From: Metopolophium dirhodum
Taxonomy: Eukaryota; Arthropoda; Insecta; Hemiptera; Aphididae
Assembly (NCBI RefSeq): GCF_019925205.1
Contig: NC_083566.1
Span: 9,610,001 to 9,674,000 of the forward strand
Direction of reading: 5' to 3'
DNA length: 64,000 bases
The notes below the pieces were generated by a model. That model was not told the DNA's origin and made no database searches. It saw nothing but the letters and a program-made list of their open reading frames with translations. Of this stretch, positions 27,901-38,868 are shown piece after piece. Within the stretch, counting starts at the first letter, position 1. The number at the start of each line of letters is the position of its first letter. Made by a program: the position numbers and the translations under genes.

Positions 27901-30020
27901 AAGTGACGGTGTTTTTATTTTTTTTTTCACTCCGAAATTATTTTATAATATAGGTACCTAGAAGGGCACTATATATCTTATATATTTACACAAATGGGGA
28001 CTGTATATATAATCTTTAATGTGACTAATCAAACTGAGTTCCAAAAACTTTCTTTTCGTTTCAACAAAAACACAATAAATTTAAGTAACAATACAAAATA
28101 ATTATTTTATTTTTTATTCATATTAAAATATCTATTAATTTTACCGACCAATTTTTTTCCCTATTGTTCTCTTAACTTAAAGAGTATTTTTAATAAACTA
28201 GGTACTTATATTATTGTCAATAGGTAGGTAGTTCGTAGTTATGAAGTATTACTTCAGCTGTTTGATCTATTTAATATTGGTACAATGATACAATTGTTCA
28301 GGTTATTATTTTATCAAATGTAATTTCACAATAGGTGATTACCAATTAAAAATGAAATCAGCTTCATTTTTTTAAAATTAAATTCATTATTTATCTCCAG
28401 TTTTAGAACGTCTATAGAACTTAGTGATGTTGCTGGGACAATCATTTTAAAAGTACCTAGTAAACTCGCATATAACATATAACTCATTAGTTATATTACT
28501 ATTATTACATAGTAGCTGGTAAGTGGTAACTATGTATAATAAGTAGATGTCTAGAATATGTGATATAATTCAGTAATCGCGATAACGGCTATAATAGAAT
28601 AATAGATCACACCTATATAGGTACTTTTTTTTTCAGTAGCTACCTATGTCCTATCTATTGGTAGAAGGTTGTTAGTAGGTGCCTACGCCTATACCAATAT
28701 TTTGTTATCTAATGGGTTTGTCATGACATTATGACATCACTATAATAGGGATATAATATTGGTGTAAAATGACACTGGTTGTTATAGCCTATAAGTAGGT
28801 ACCAAGGTTAGGTTATCAGCGGAATCTTGGGTGGAAAACTCAAAGTACATTAAAAAGTTAAAAAGGTATGAAAAATAGTTGTACATAAAACAATTTTATC
28901 TGCAAAAATTAGTTTAATATCCGTTAATATTTTTTCATTAATTTTCTAACATCATAGTCAAGTTTTAAAATGTAATGTTTAGGATAGGTACGACCTATTG
29001 ACTATTCATACATAATTTAATGTCGCACGGTCGTCGGTCACCAATTTCACACTTTGTAAATTATAGTATACCTAATTGATAATACAAAAAAGTGAGATAC
29101 AGCTATATAGGTAGAAGTTGTTATTTTATATTAGAAATTAATGACAAACGGTTTTTGATATTTTAAATATACAGATGGATGAATACATTAAAATGATAGG
29201 TATTAGATAATATTATATTATATATATATTTTTTTTTTATTGGTTAAGTATCAACTACATAGGTTATTAGCTTACAGGTGTTAATTTCTACATTAAATAA
29301 TAATATATTATATTGTAATTATCTACCCATCGTATAATATGTACCTAGGTACCTATGTTGATATTAATATATTAATATATTGTGATTAACATTGTTCAAG
29401 TGTTACCGTATGTCTTTGGGCAAAACCGAATGGTCATTATAGCTCCAATTTCTTATTTTATTTCAAATACTTAATAGGTAGTGTAAAATAATTTATAAAA
29501 AAAACTTAGGTAAAACTGTCTTTTTTGTAAGGCATATTATTATAAAGTTTAAAATTATAATTTTAATAAATGGAGTTCAAATGTTCAGGCTGTTGAATAT
29601 TTCAAAATAATCAAATTTGGTTGTTTCTAATAGGTACATTACACGATTATCATTCATTATTTTCGTAGGATGTAGAGTGTACCTACCTATTTTTGAGGAC
29701 AAAATTAGATTAGCACCAGGTGCCTTAACAGTTTCCTATATTTATTATTTATTCAAATTACGCAGAGATCTATAGTCTATATTTTCTTTTTAATAGATTT
29801 ACTAAAACTGTTTGCATTTATATCATTTAAAATGTAGTAGGTAGGTACTTCAAAGTTCAAGCTATAATCTAGTAAACTGGAACTAGGTGAGAGGATGTAC
29901 GTAATAGCCCTTAACTCTTAAGCCTTTATTCTTTTTGTTCCTATACCTAAGTGTGCTCGCCATATGACAATTGAAACTTTAAAAAAGTAACATCTTTGAA
30001 TAAGTACCTACATGTATCCA

Positions 30021-30159
30021 TAGGCACAAATAGGGGGGCTTAGCCTCCCTCAAGAAACTAATGATTTCACTACTATAATTTAAAAGCATCATAAGAGTAT
30101 CAAGTATAGACCTGCGAGCTACAGCCCCCCCCCCAAATTTCAAACACTATTTACGCCTA
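30021..30159 (+). mobile_element. ~140-bp inverted-repeat element, family B copy 1
   Basis: The left end is TAGGCACAAATAGGGGGGCTTAG and the right end AGCCCCCCCCCAAATTT...ATTTACGCCTA, an imperfect inverted pair (TAGGCRYAAAT). The same architecture occurs at 31,197-31,356 (inverted) and 36,861-37,012. No coding potential. Confidence 0.6.
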
Positions 30160-30652
30160 GATATGCATGTATCTATTTCTAGCTAGTGTCTATATAGACA
30201 TACTATAGTATTATAATAGTAATAGTATAAATGATAACTACTAGCTACTAGGCAATATAAACATTTTAGATTCTGTGCCAATTGAGGTTTGAGGGATAAT
30301 AATATATACATTTTATAAGTAGGTACAGTTATGTGAGTTAGGTAGTAAGGTATTTTTCATGGGCGTATAAATGTAAAATCAGTGTAACTGTATAAGTAGT
30401 GTCTGGCAGTGAGGAATAGCTAGGATTCCTATAATAACCTAGGAAGGTATTATTTTTTAGTACCTATACTTTAACTTATTATAGGTTTAAGAGTGTTTAA
30501 TGTTTATACATAGTACAAATATATGTTGCTTAACAATACCTAGATAGCTTTATACATTAGACGCATTGTTAAAGGTACCTACCAAATTTGTGTAATAAGT
30601 AATAACTAATAATATACGGCTTTATTATTTTGTTCTCCAGAATGTCGTTAAA

Positions 30653-30982
30653 ATGATGACGTTGGCTTTATCGTTGGTTACTCCTTCAGACCGCGGTGGA
30701 CTACGCACGTCCGTGTTCTTTTGGTTGGCGCTGTTGGGCGTGTGCCAATGTCTGTCCGGGACACCGACCACGGCATCGACCGCCCGCCATTGGAGTTTGG
30801 CCGAATTGTCGGTGACGTCTAGTGAGCTGCCTAAACAGATACCGGCGCCGCCTTACCCGGTACAGCAGAGGATCCAATCGACTCCGCACTATGACCAACA
30901 GCTCAAATTGCCATCGGGAAACGGTGTAGGTTCGCGGCACCACTACTATCCGTGGACCCGACCGACGGTGTCGATTATTTGA
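30653..30982 (+). CDS. Small secreted orphan protein (109 aa exon)
   Basis: The open frame follows a good acceptor (GTTCTCCAG, ending near 30,640), so an upstream non-coding exon is likely. Residues about 20-36 (VFFWLALLGVCQCLSG) are a hydrophobic signal-peptide-like segment preceded by Arg, and the remainder is hydrophilic, Pro/Thr/Ser-rich and cysteine-free, ending HHYYPWTRPTVSII. Base composition is far more GC-rich than the flanks, which supports coding. Two Met codons are adjacent at the start, and the first was chosen. A neuropeptide or other secreted precursor is possible, but no amidation signal (Gly before a dibasic site) or known family is recognisable. A GTAGGT near 30,928 could act as a donor, in which case the true C-terminus lies elsewhere. 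A GC-rich frame on the opposite strand of the same block (30,701-30,943) lacks any such features and is taken as a shadow. Confidence 0.55.
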   Translation: MMTLALSLVTPSDRGGLRTSVFFWLALLGVCQCLSGTPTTASTARHWSLAELSVTSSELPKQIPAPPYPVQQRIQSTPHYDQQLKLPSGNGVGSRHHYYPWTRPTVSII

Positions 30983-31196
30983 GCAGATAGATTTTATTAT
31001 TACCCATACTCATCATTATTATTGCTTTTTCAACAATTTCATCGCTACATCGATGACCACCATTTCTAGCGCGGTAACCGGAACTGAACCGAAATTAACC
31101 GGTTCCTTACAGATTTATACGTCATATAATATGGATCCAATACAGATTGAACCTACACTTTAACCAGCACCCACAAGACAGTTGGGCTATAACTTA

Positions 31197-31356
31197 TAGG
31201 CACAACTAAGATATTTGTTTTTTTTTTTGGGGGGGGGGGGCTAGAATTGTATCAGCAGCACAGACTCTGACAATTTATATTTTAAACTAAAATATGATTA
31301 AAAAACTGCGGGGTTACAGATAAAACTGGGGTGCTAAGCCCCCCTCATTGCGCCTA
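31197..31356 (-). mobile_element. Inverted-repeat element, family B copy 2
   Basis: On the minus strand it begins TAGGCGCAATGAGGGGGGCTTAG and ends in a run of C followed by AAATATCTTAGTTGTGCCTA. This is the same layout as copy 1, 1 kb away and inverted. Confidence 0.6.
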
Positions 31357-33695
31357 TAAGCTGGGCCCTAAACCGATCCACTCCCTTCAACTAAAAGTAA
31401 TCCAAACTTTTAATATGTCTATTGTCAGTTTTAAAAGTAAACGAAGCGAGAATAACCAATCCGAAATCGGAGCAGATCTGCAAATCAAATTATATAAAAG
31501 GTTCCAGTTCCTGAATTACTTACCTACTAAAGACGGTTTAACAATTTTAAACCAATAATTATATTGTTATTCCTATTTGGCATTTTAACTGTTATTAACT
31601 GATAAATTATTACCTATACTTATATTGTAAACGAAATATACATAAATAAGACATGTTGCGGTTACCAAAGTTACCTGGCTTAACCACATGCACCTATATT
31701 ATGTTACCTTCATGTTATCTATTTTTTTTTCTTAAGTTTATACCCCCACTTATTTTATGTGTTATTTATTTATTTTTATATTTAAAAAGTAATCAGATAA
31801 TTTTAGATTTGAAATTATTACACAAATATACAACATTGACCATATAATTTATATAGGGACCATTATAATATATAATTTAAAACATACTTTTATATGCCTA
31901 AAAGTATATTCAAATTTTAAGTATCTTTAATTACAACAGAATATAAGCAACAATTGTATTTTATTTAAATATTGCAATAAACATAATTATATGTGTCTAT
32001 GTTACTTAAGTTATTGTTGATACATTTAATAATGTACATTAATAGATTTAAGGCCATAAAAACTCTTGTTAAGTATCAACCAAAAAAGGAATCCAAGAAA
32101 ACATTAATTTTATAAGCCAAAAAATGGAAATCAAACTTTAAAAAAATTGGACGCCAACATGCCGCAAAATGTATGAAATGCTTTAGCTCCAATTTATTTG
32201 TATGGTTGTAAACAATTTTTAACAACGTATTGTTATTGTTTACAGTGAATATCTCAAAACTATTTCTAAACTAAATAAAAACCGGTGAACTCACATTGCT
32301 GTATAGTATAATTATAATATGTTCACCTTTAGGTACTAAATTAATGTTTCAAATTGATGATAAATAATTGCATACAAAAAAGGGTTCACAAGATGGAAAA
32401 AAATCAAAAATTTAAAATGTCTCTACATTTCAAGTACCAGGTAGGTACCTATTTAAGAATTACAACAAATTTAACAAAATTAATTTGTTTTAAAAATCCC
32501 GTTTTTCCTAATTTATTTTTAGTTTTTCTCAATTGTTAAGAAAAGTACTAGATATTTTTTACTCATTTGGACCCTCCCCCACCATAATACCAACTAGATT
32601 CAATTTGATACCAAAAATAATATTGAATTGGAAAATTGAAGCATTTTCATTGCTCTAATACATGGTCAAACAACAAAAAACAATAGGTACATAATTTTAA
32701 CATCAAGACATTCATCATCTCCGCACGACTCCCGCTCATCTAAACTATACAATTGCCAAGAATAATTAAATTAAACAAATATAGTAATATATTACATGAA
32801 AATGATATTAATTTATAGCTAAACTAGGGGGGGGGGGAAGTAAAAAGTTATACGGACCACCACCCCTATTTACAAAATTTTGCTGCATATGTATACATTA
32901 ATAGCTTAGGAGTTAAGAATATAATTCATAAATAATCTGTTGGGGTACCTACGGACCTCCACGACCCCACCCACCAAAAAAAGGGGGTGGTCGCCCCTCT
33001 TAGGTTATAGGTTCGACGCCACTGGCTAAACCAAAAAAATTAAATAAATATAAATATTATATATATTTTTTTATTATTATTCTTATTAAGATATGCACAA
33101 TATTTACTATTTACCACGATAAGTGTATGTGGTGACAGAACAAAAATAGATGAAAATAGGAATAAGAAGGCACCCATTAGTGGCACTTGACTAGGAAGTA
33201 TTATATTAAATTATAATTTCTATAATAATACAATATTTAATTTTAAGTAATTTAATAACTGATAGTATAATTTGTGGGATAACTGAGATGAAATATTGTA
33301 TACTTATTTACATAGTGAGTACATTTGAAAACAATTTGGTCTGTTATGTATGTTGTTCTGGTTGGTTTCAATTAAGACAGATAACAATTTGGCAAATGAT
33401 TGCATTCCATATAAAAATTCTAAAATAACAATAATGTGGTTAGTCATTCGATACATATAAATATTAAATATGCATAAGCTATAAATATTACTTGGTCCAT
33501 TAGACATTCATTATAGATGTTATATATAATTGTGATAATAATACATTTATACCAGTCTGCCACCTTGTCCCTTTTCAATTATATATTCTAAAAAATAAAG
33601 GCTAATAATAGTAAAGGATTTGAACATAATCTATATTAATGAATTTACTTACAATACTTACTTATTTTACCATCCATTTTAAGTTTCATATTTTA
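31357..33695. other. Intergenic DNA between the secreted orphan and the DUF167 gene
   Basis: No exon was supported. At 32,827 there is a poly-G run, and at 33,010-33,025 the sequence GGTTCGACGCCACTGG resembles a common insect transposon terminus (CCAGTGGCGT read on the other strand). A short inverted-repeat element may therefore lie around 32,810-33,027, but matching ends were not demonstrated. Confidence 0.4.
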
Positions 33696-34988
33696 TTATT
33701 TATCGTTAATTTCTTCGTTAATTTTTTCAGTGATCCCTTCTATGCCTAATGAAGTATTGTGCACAATTAAAATTTTATTTCTCGATCTTGAACCCTAGAA
33801 TGCAAAAATTTTGAATAATTAATAATAATGTTAAAATTGTTTTAACTATTACAATTTTTATTTGAAGGTTAAATAGCTATTGTTTATACATAATATATAA
33901 ATAATTATAACTGTAAAAATATTTATCTATAATCCTATAGCTTATATAAGTGGTAATATTAATTTGTTTTAACATTTAATAGTTAATTTTGTTTATGCTA
34001 AAATGGTAAAATTAAATATCTATTAATGTAGGACAATTCCCCATATAGGTAGTACATTTTTTAGTGTAAACATTTTCCTCAATAGTGCTTTTTATTGTAT
34101 CAAATAGACAATGGAAAAAATATTTTTTATTATTATAATACTAACAATAGACATTAAAATATACATTTATAATTATATTTGGAAATTTAATGTTGTATTT
34201 TATAACACATTAACGCTTAATAACTAATAAGACATTAGACAAAAAAAAATTAATTTCATTGTCAAGTTTTAAAAAAAAAATATGAAGGGAAATGTCCTAT
34301 TTAACTGAAAAGGGGGAATAGTCCTTTTACCTATTATAGCTATATGGGTACCATTTACATAAACAAATGTTCAAAGAATCAAACAAAAAGTATAAACAAA
34401 AGAAATAAACTTACTCGATCTAAACTTAAATCGCTTTTTCTCAAACCCAATACCTTCGAAAGATATTTTATTAATTCTGCATTAGCTTCACCATCAGTCG
34501 GAGGTGCATTTATCTGAACACCAATGCCATCAGAACTTATATCTTTATAAAAAACAATACAAATTAAAAAATGTAATAATATACAATATTTTAACATTTC
34601 AAAATATGTATTCATAATTTCACCCACTTATTAGTTGGAAGCTTTTAGTATTTGTTTTGAGCTTACCAATAGACGCTAAATTATTTTGTACTAATAGAGC
34701 AAAATTACCATTATTTTGTTAAAAAATAATTCTCTGTAATAATTATTATTTTTGCTCTAAGGGCTATAAATATTTGTTAATATTGTAGTAAATGCATGAA
34801 GTACCTGTTATGTTATTATTTTTAGCACCAGGTTTGGCGTTTATTTTAATAACAACATCACCCGATTTGTCTACTGTTATAGGTCCAGTCTGAACAGTCT
34901 CTAGTTTTCCTTGAACCTGTTTTGTGTTTTTTTTAGGCATAATTTTTATTATTTTTGTAGGAAATAAAGTAGCATTAAAAAATCTCAT
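33696..34988 (-). CDS. DUF167/UPF0235 family protein (C15orf40 homologue), 3 exons, 136 aa
   Basis: Exons on the minus strand are 34988-34805, 34542-34415 and 33794-33696 (411 nt with stop), all with GT-AG introns and continuous frame. The protein has a short basic N-terminus (possibly a mitochondrial presequence), then MPKK and the conserved DUF167 core: ITVDKSGDVVIKINAKPGAK, then INAPPTDGEANAELIKYLSK, then LRKSDLSLDRGSRSRNKIL. This is the hallmark ANAxL..xLS...gl.kSdv...G..sR.K pattern of UPF0235. Human C15orf40 is of similar size and matches almost phrase by phrase. The molecular function of the family is not established. The first Met (34,988) was taken; the Met of MPKK, 16 codons later, is an alternative start. 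The exon 3 stop is immediately followed by AT-rich sequence. Confidence 0.88.
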
Positions 34989-35224
34989 TTACACGGTGTA
35001 AATAATTTTACTAAAAAACGTGAATGTTATACTTTGATTTTGAATTTTTGATACAACTTTAACGTCTTTGTTCAAGTCGTTCATCACTCGTTAGCAAAAA
35101 GAAAAAATTAAATCATTTTAAATTTATATTTAAATGAATGTGTTTTTTAATAAACTTGTTTAATCAAATTTTAGTGATAAGAATACATAGAATCATAGAC
35201 ATAGAACAACTACAACCACCTACA

Positions 35225-35800
35225 ACCATAGACCTATAAAAAAAAATAGATAGCCGTCTCTTTCTTATCATTTCTATATTATCATCGAAGTCTGCCGCCA
35301 TTTCTAGTTCTTTGTTGTACTTTCTTCTCGACTTCTCCAATCTCCATAGAGACCCACGATTTAAGATATATCGTGATGAGACCATGGTCCATCGTCCTTA
35401 ACCCATGTTCCTTCTTCATCATATCATTGGACCAGTCCACATATTGCCCTCCAAATTTTGTTCTCAAAGGTTCTAAGTTTTCTTTCAGTAGTATATTGTT
35501 CTATGGTAGTACTATAGTGGTAGTCCATGCCTCGCACCCATATGGCATATGGGAGTGTAGGCCTTATTAATGTCGTGTAAAGTCTTGCTTTGGTCTTTTT
35601 GGAAAATACTTTGGATTTCATGAACTTAGCGCAAAGGATGCTCTTTTAGCTTTAATGGTCCGTAAACCTATCTCCTTAGCCCAGTCATTGTTTGTAGTTT
35701 GTACTGAGTACTGCGCCTAGGTATCGAAATTCATTGACTTTTTCAAAAGCTAAGGCCATATATTAATGCAGACTCCCTTGTCTAGTAGTTCCATTATTTT
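35225..35800 (-). pseudogene. Broken 3' end of a LINE reverse transcriptase
   Basis: Read on the minus strand with frame changes, it shows EFRYLGAVLS (near 35,730), then FSKKTKARLYTTLIRPTLPY and LRTFENKIWRAICGLV (35,424-35,621), and then Arg/Lys-rich sequence to about 35,225. These are typical of the region after the catalytic domain of non-LTR retrotransposon reverse transcriptases. No catalytic domain is present and stops and frameshifts interrupt it, so this is a dead, 5'-truncated fragment. Its upstream end is duplicated in inverted orientation at 36,590-36,670. Confidence 0.75.
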
Positions 35801-36670
35801 GGTTTTTATTTAATTTTTCTAATTTTTATGATTAGTCATGATGTGGCTTGGGAAAGGGCACTCAGAGAAAACCTTGGTTCAAATAGGGTGGCCCGAGCCA
35901 AAACAGTTTGGGAACCCCTGCCATAGGGCATAGACCTTAATATTATTATAGTTTGTACTAGTAGTGTAAGGTCTATGAATATTGAATAATACAATAATGT
36001 TTTTTAGTTACTTGTTTTAATACTCAGTAGAATTGTATAAAACCCGGGCTAAATATAATAAAAATGTCAACATTAAACATCATGAGATGAGGTAGCAAAT
36101 AGCATTTGCCAATCCACCAATTTTATTATTTTATCCACCAACATTTTCCAGGTTCCATGTAATTTAACCAATAATATTATTCAAGATGATTGCTACAATG
36201 TTACCCCGTGATTTTCCTCCAAATGTCACTGCTGCCAAAAATGTTATGCCATAGTATATAGACTAAATAGGTCCACGAAGACCTATGTAATAGTAGATAC
36301 CAACTAAATACTGGCCAAACTATAATAATATAAGGTCTATGCCCTATGGCTGGAGTTCCCAAACTGTTTTGGCTCGCGGCACCCTATTTGAACCAAGGTT
36401 TTCTCAGAGTGTCCTTTCCCAAGCCACATCATGACTAATCATAAAAATTAGAAAAATTAAATAAAAACCAGTAAATAAATTGTAATGGGTAATACAAAAA
36501 TATTTATTTAATTTAAATTATATATTTTTATTAAAAATTTTAAATACCAAAATAATGGAACTACTAGACAAGGGAGTCAGCATTAATATATGGCCTTAGC
36601 TTTTGAAAAAGTCAATGAATTTCGATACCTAGGCGCAGTACTGAGTACAAACTACAAACAATGACTGGGC
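35679..36670. repeat. Fold-back structure: ~280/355-bp inverted arms
   Basis: Left arm 35,679-35,955 and right arm 36,316-36,670 are near-perfect reverse complements, separated by 360 bp. The right arm contains about 70 extra bases (about 36,474-36,545) absent from the left. Each arm holds the tail of the LINE fragment and a sequence ending GTTCCCAAACTG / CAGTTTGGGAAC, like the ends of hAT transposons. A segmental inverted duplication or two-sided insertion could explain it. Confidence 0.8.
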
Positions 36671-36860
36671 TACACGCGTGTATTAGACAAAAACAGAAAA
36701 TCACGGTATCGAATCCCCTTAAATGTAATACATTTTTATTCGTCATTAGTTTATTATCTCAACTTCACTGATCTACAATTTTATGCATCCTACCATCCTG
36801 AATAGGGGACCCACCCACTGATTTTGATAAAGGCACAATAATTTTTATATCTTGTTCATT

Positions 36861-37012
36861 GGCGCAAATAGGGGCGGTTTGGGGGGACTTAGTCCCCCCA
36901 GTTCAAAATCTAGTAATTAGTACTAATTTTTATATTCTGTGGTACTAAGCAATATGTCCTATGGGTAGGGGGGCTTGAGTCTCCCCAAAAAATTTAGTCA
37001 ATTGGCGCCTAT
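36861..37012 (+). mobile_element. Inverted-repeat element, family B copy 3
   Basis: It starts GGCGCAAATAGGGGCGG, has GGGGGGACTTAGTCCCCCC (a perfect palindrome around ACTTAGT), and ends AAAAATTTAGTCAATTGGCGCCTA. The layout matches copies 1 and 2. Confidence 0.55.
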
Positions 37013-37032
37013 GATCCTGTTATAGTGTTATG

Positions 37033-37038
37033 TTTATT
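37033..37038 (-). terminator. Polyadenylation signal for MED9
   Basis: It is AATAAA on the minus strand, about 120 bases after the MED9 stop codon, a suitable distance for a short 3' UTR. Confidence 0.4.
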
Positions 37039-37158
37039 TAAATATGAAAAAGCAAATTTTGCTTATTAAAAAAAAGTGTATTCAAAAACAATATTTTATA
37101 TAACTCTTAAAAAAAAATGAATTACATGAACACATTCATTGTATTGTTAAATGTAATC

Positions 37159-38101
37159 TTAATACTTTGGTACATCAAATGAATACATATGTCTATATTT
37201 TAATAATAGTTGTCTTTTCATTTGTAAAGATTGACGGAGATCATCCATAGCTTTTAACTGCTGCTCACTGTTGTATTGGACTCCAGGTAATTTTCGAATC
37301 TAAACAATTGAAAAAACGAATGTCTTTATGTTGTACAAAAATAAGGTTTAAGCCATTTTTTAATAACATATATTAGATTTAAGATTTTAAAAAAACGTAA
37401 AATAAATGGCATTCTTATAGATCTTACATATAATAGATTTTTGGAGTACAGTTCCATGAGATATATTAACATTTGCTGTACGTCATAATCAGTGATGTAG
37501 TTCTAAAAAAGTTTATGGGTATACACTTTTAATCATTGTAGAAAATAACGGGAGGGGGGGGGGGCTACGCCTAACCTGCATACCAGAATTTTTGTTAAGG
37601 GTACACGCATACATATAAAATTAGGAGGTGGGTAAACGCCATGTACTCGCGGAACTCTCCACTATACCACTGGTTAAATCTCATAAGTTCTATCCTATTT
37701 GCCTAAGTTTTTTATTCAATTGTAATGAACACAGCTTGGGCATTTTAGTCACGTTCAGGATAAATTTTAATAATTACTGTTGCACTTATATATTTTTGTA
37801 CAGTGTCTATTTTAGATTCAACAAAATATTTTGTAGTTAGAAACATGTTGTAAAATTAAATAAATACTCTTACATCACTTCGCGCTTGATCAATCTTTTT
37901 TTGTAAATCTTGTATTTTTTGTGATATTTCTTGGGCTGATTTCTGAGGTTCGTGATTTTCTCTTTCACCGCTACAAACAAAATAGATGATAGTTGACAAC
38001 TTTGAAGAAATATTTGACGAATTATTTTACCTTTTTATAATATCGTGAATTAATGGTAAAAAATCTGTATCCACATCGTTCACGGTAATAGTGTTTTCCA
38101 T
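37159..38101 (-). CDS. MED9: Mediator complex subunit 9, 3 exons, 102 aa
   Basis: Exons on the minus strand are 38101-38031, 37970-37874 and 37299-37159 (309 nt with stop), GT-AG throughout. The protein shows the MED9 pattern: an N-terminal FLPLIHDIIKS box (residues about 14-24), a helical Gln/Lys-rich segment (QEISQKIQDLQKKIDQARSD), then IRKLPGVQYNSEQQL, and a C-terminal helix ending KRQLLLKYRHMYSFDVPKY. Human MED9 has FLPLVHNIIK, MPGI...EQQ and LLQKYK...FEIP at the same positions. MED9 is a middle-module subunit of Mediator, bridging transcription factors and RNA polymerase II in the nucleus. The N-terminal extension found in vertebrates is absent, as is common in insects. It is divergent from RIOX1, with 767 bp between start codons, which suggests a shared upstream region. 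Confidence 0.9.
37490..37675. mobile_element. Possible small inverted-repeat element in MED9 intron 2
   Basis: The left end CAGTGATGTAGTTCT and the right end ACTATACCACTG (complement CAGTGGTATAGT) form a short imperfect inverted pair, and an 11-13 base G run lies inside (near 37,553). This resembles insect MITEs that begin CAGTGGCGTAG. Only about 12 bp support the pairing. Confidence 0.4.
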
Positions 38102-38868
38102 ATTTAATGTTTTTTAACTTATAATAACTAAACAATACCTACTTAAAATAAAATAGTGAATAAGTACGAAGTAGAAAGTTGTTAGGTACTACAACTGTAT
38201 TATAGTAGACTTATAGTAGACAGACGATAGTACTTACAGTTATAGATCCTAACAATAATAATCAATGTTAGTTCTCCACCTAACACGTTAATAGTTAATA
38301 ATATTATACAATAATGATAATTGATAAATGTAAAATGTAAAATGTAAGTATAAAAATATAAAAATAATATAAATGAAGCTATACAGTTTAAAAATCGTGT
38401 ATGTTGTTCAAAATATTATTTATTTTTTATTGAATGATGATAACACTAATCTGTTGTATTTTATCATTACTATTATATTATCTATACATGCGGCATGAAC
38501 TAAAGATAGGTTAGCTGATACACACAACATGAACAAAATGTAACAACTTTTCTGTCAACTCTCAACAGTCTACTAATAAGTAACTCATCGATCATCCATT
38601 ACTCAGTAGTAAGTAATGACAAATACGTTTGTTGTCTGCCTCTGCTAAATTGCAACAATAATTTAATACTTCGATACATTATAATATACAAAAGTTGTAG
38701 TCCATCGTAACTTTTTGGACGAATACGTACTTACTTACTTGTGAGGATTATAATATATTATAATATTGTTGTATATTGTTCGATAATATTATATAAAGGA
38801 TTCATTTTTTAGAACTGTAATTGCAATTAAAAAAAACATCAGTTATTGAGTGATTTTGAACAGTAGGT
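38102..38868. promoter_or_regulatory. Divergent intergenic region between MED9 and RIOX1
   Basis: The 767-bp AT-rich spacer separates the two start codons and must hold both promoters. An initiator-like TCAGT lies at 38,839-38,843, 30 bases before the RIOX1 ATG. The TATAAA at 38,792 is too far from it (49 bases) to be a conventional pair. No CpG-rich core is present. Confidence 0.5.

Larger units (their letters stand above)
19961..30652. other. Gene-poor stretch of about 10.7 kb
   Basis: I see no supported coding exon. Contents: a duplicated 20-25 bp block CTATTCGAAACGTACAACGT at about 21,300 and 21,356; a GT microsatellite at 21,918-21,941; a repeat family A end (GATTCTGAGCGGACCAAAGA) near 25,453; and a more GC-balanced block at 27,000-27,480 with a perfect 7-bp hairpin (CAGCGGT...ACCGCTG) near 27,150-27,169. 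The last block could be the promoter or 5' UTR of the gene at 30.65 kb, since a GTGAGT donor occurs near 27,455, but this is speculative. Confidence 0.45.

Noticed and set aside
33005..33025. GGTTCGACGCC resembling a tRNA T-arm
   Set aside because: No matching acceptor, D or anticodon stems occur upstream, and the sequence resembles a transposon terminus instead.
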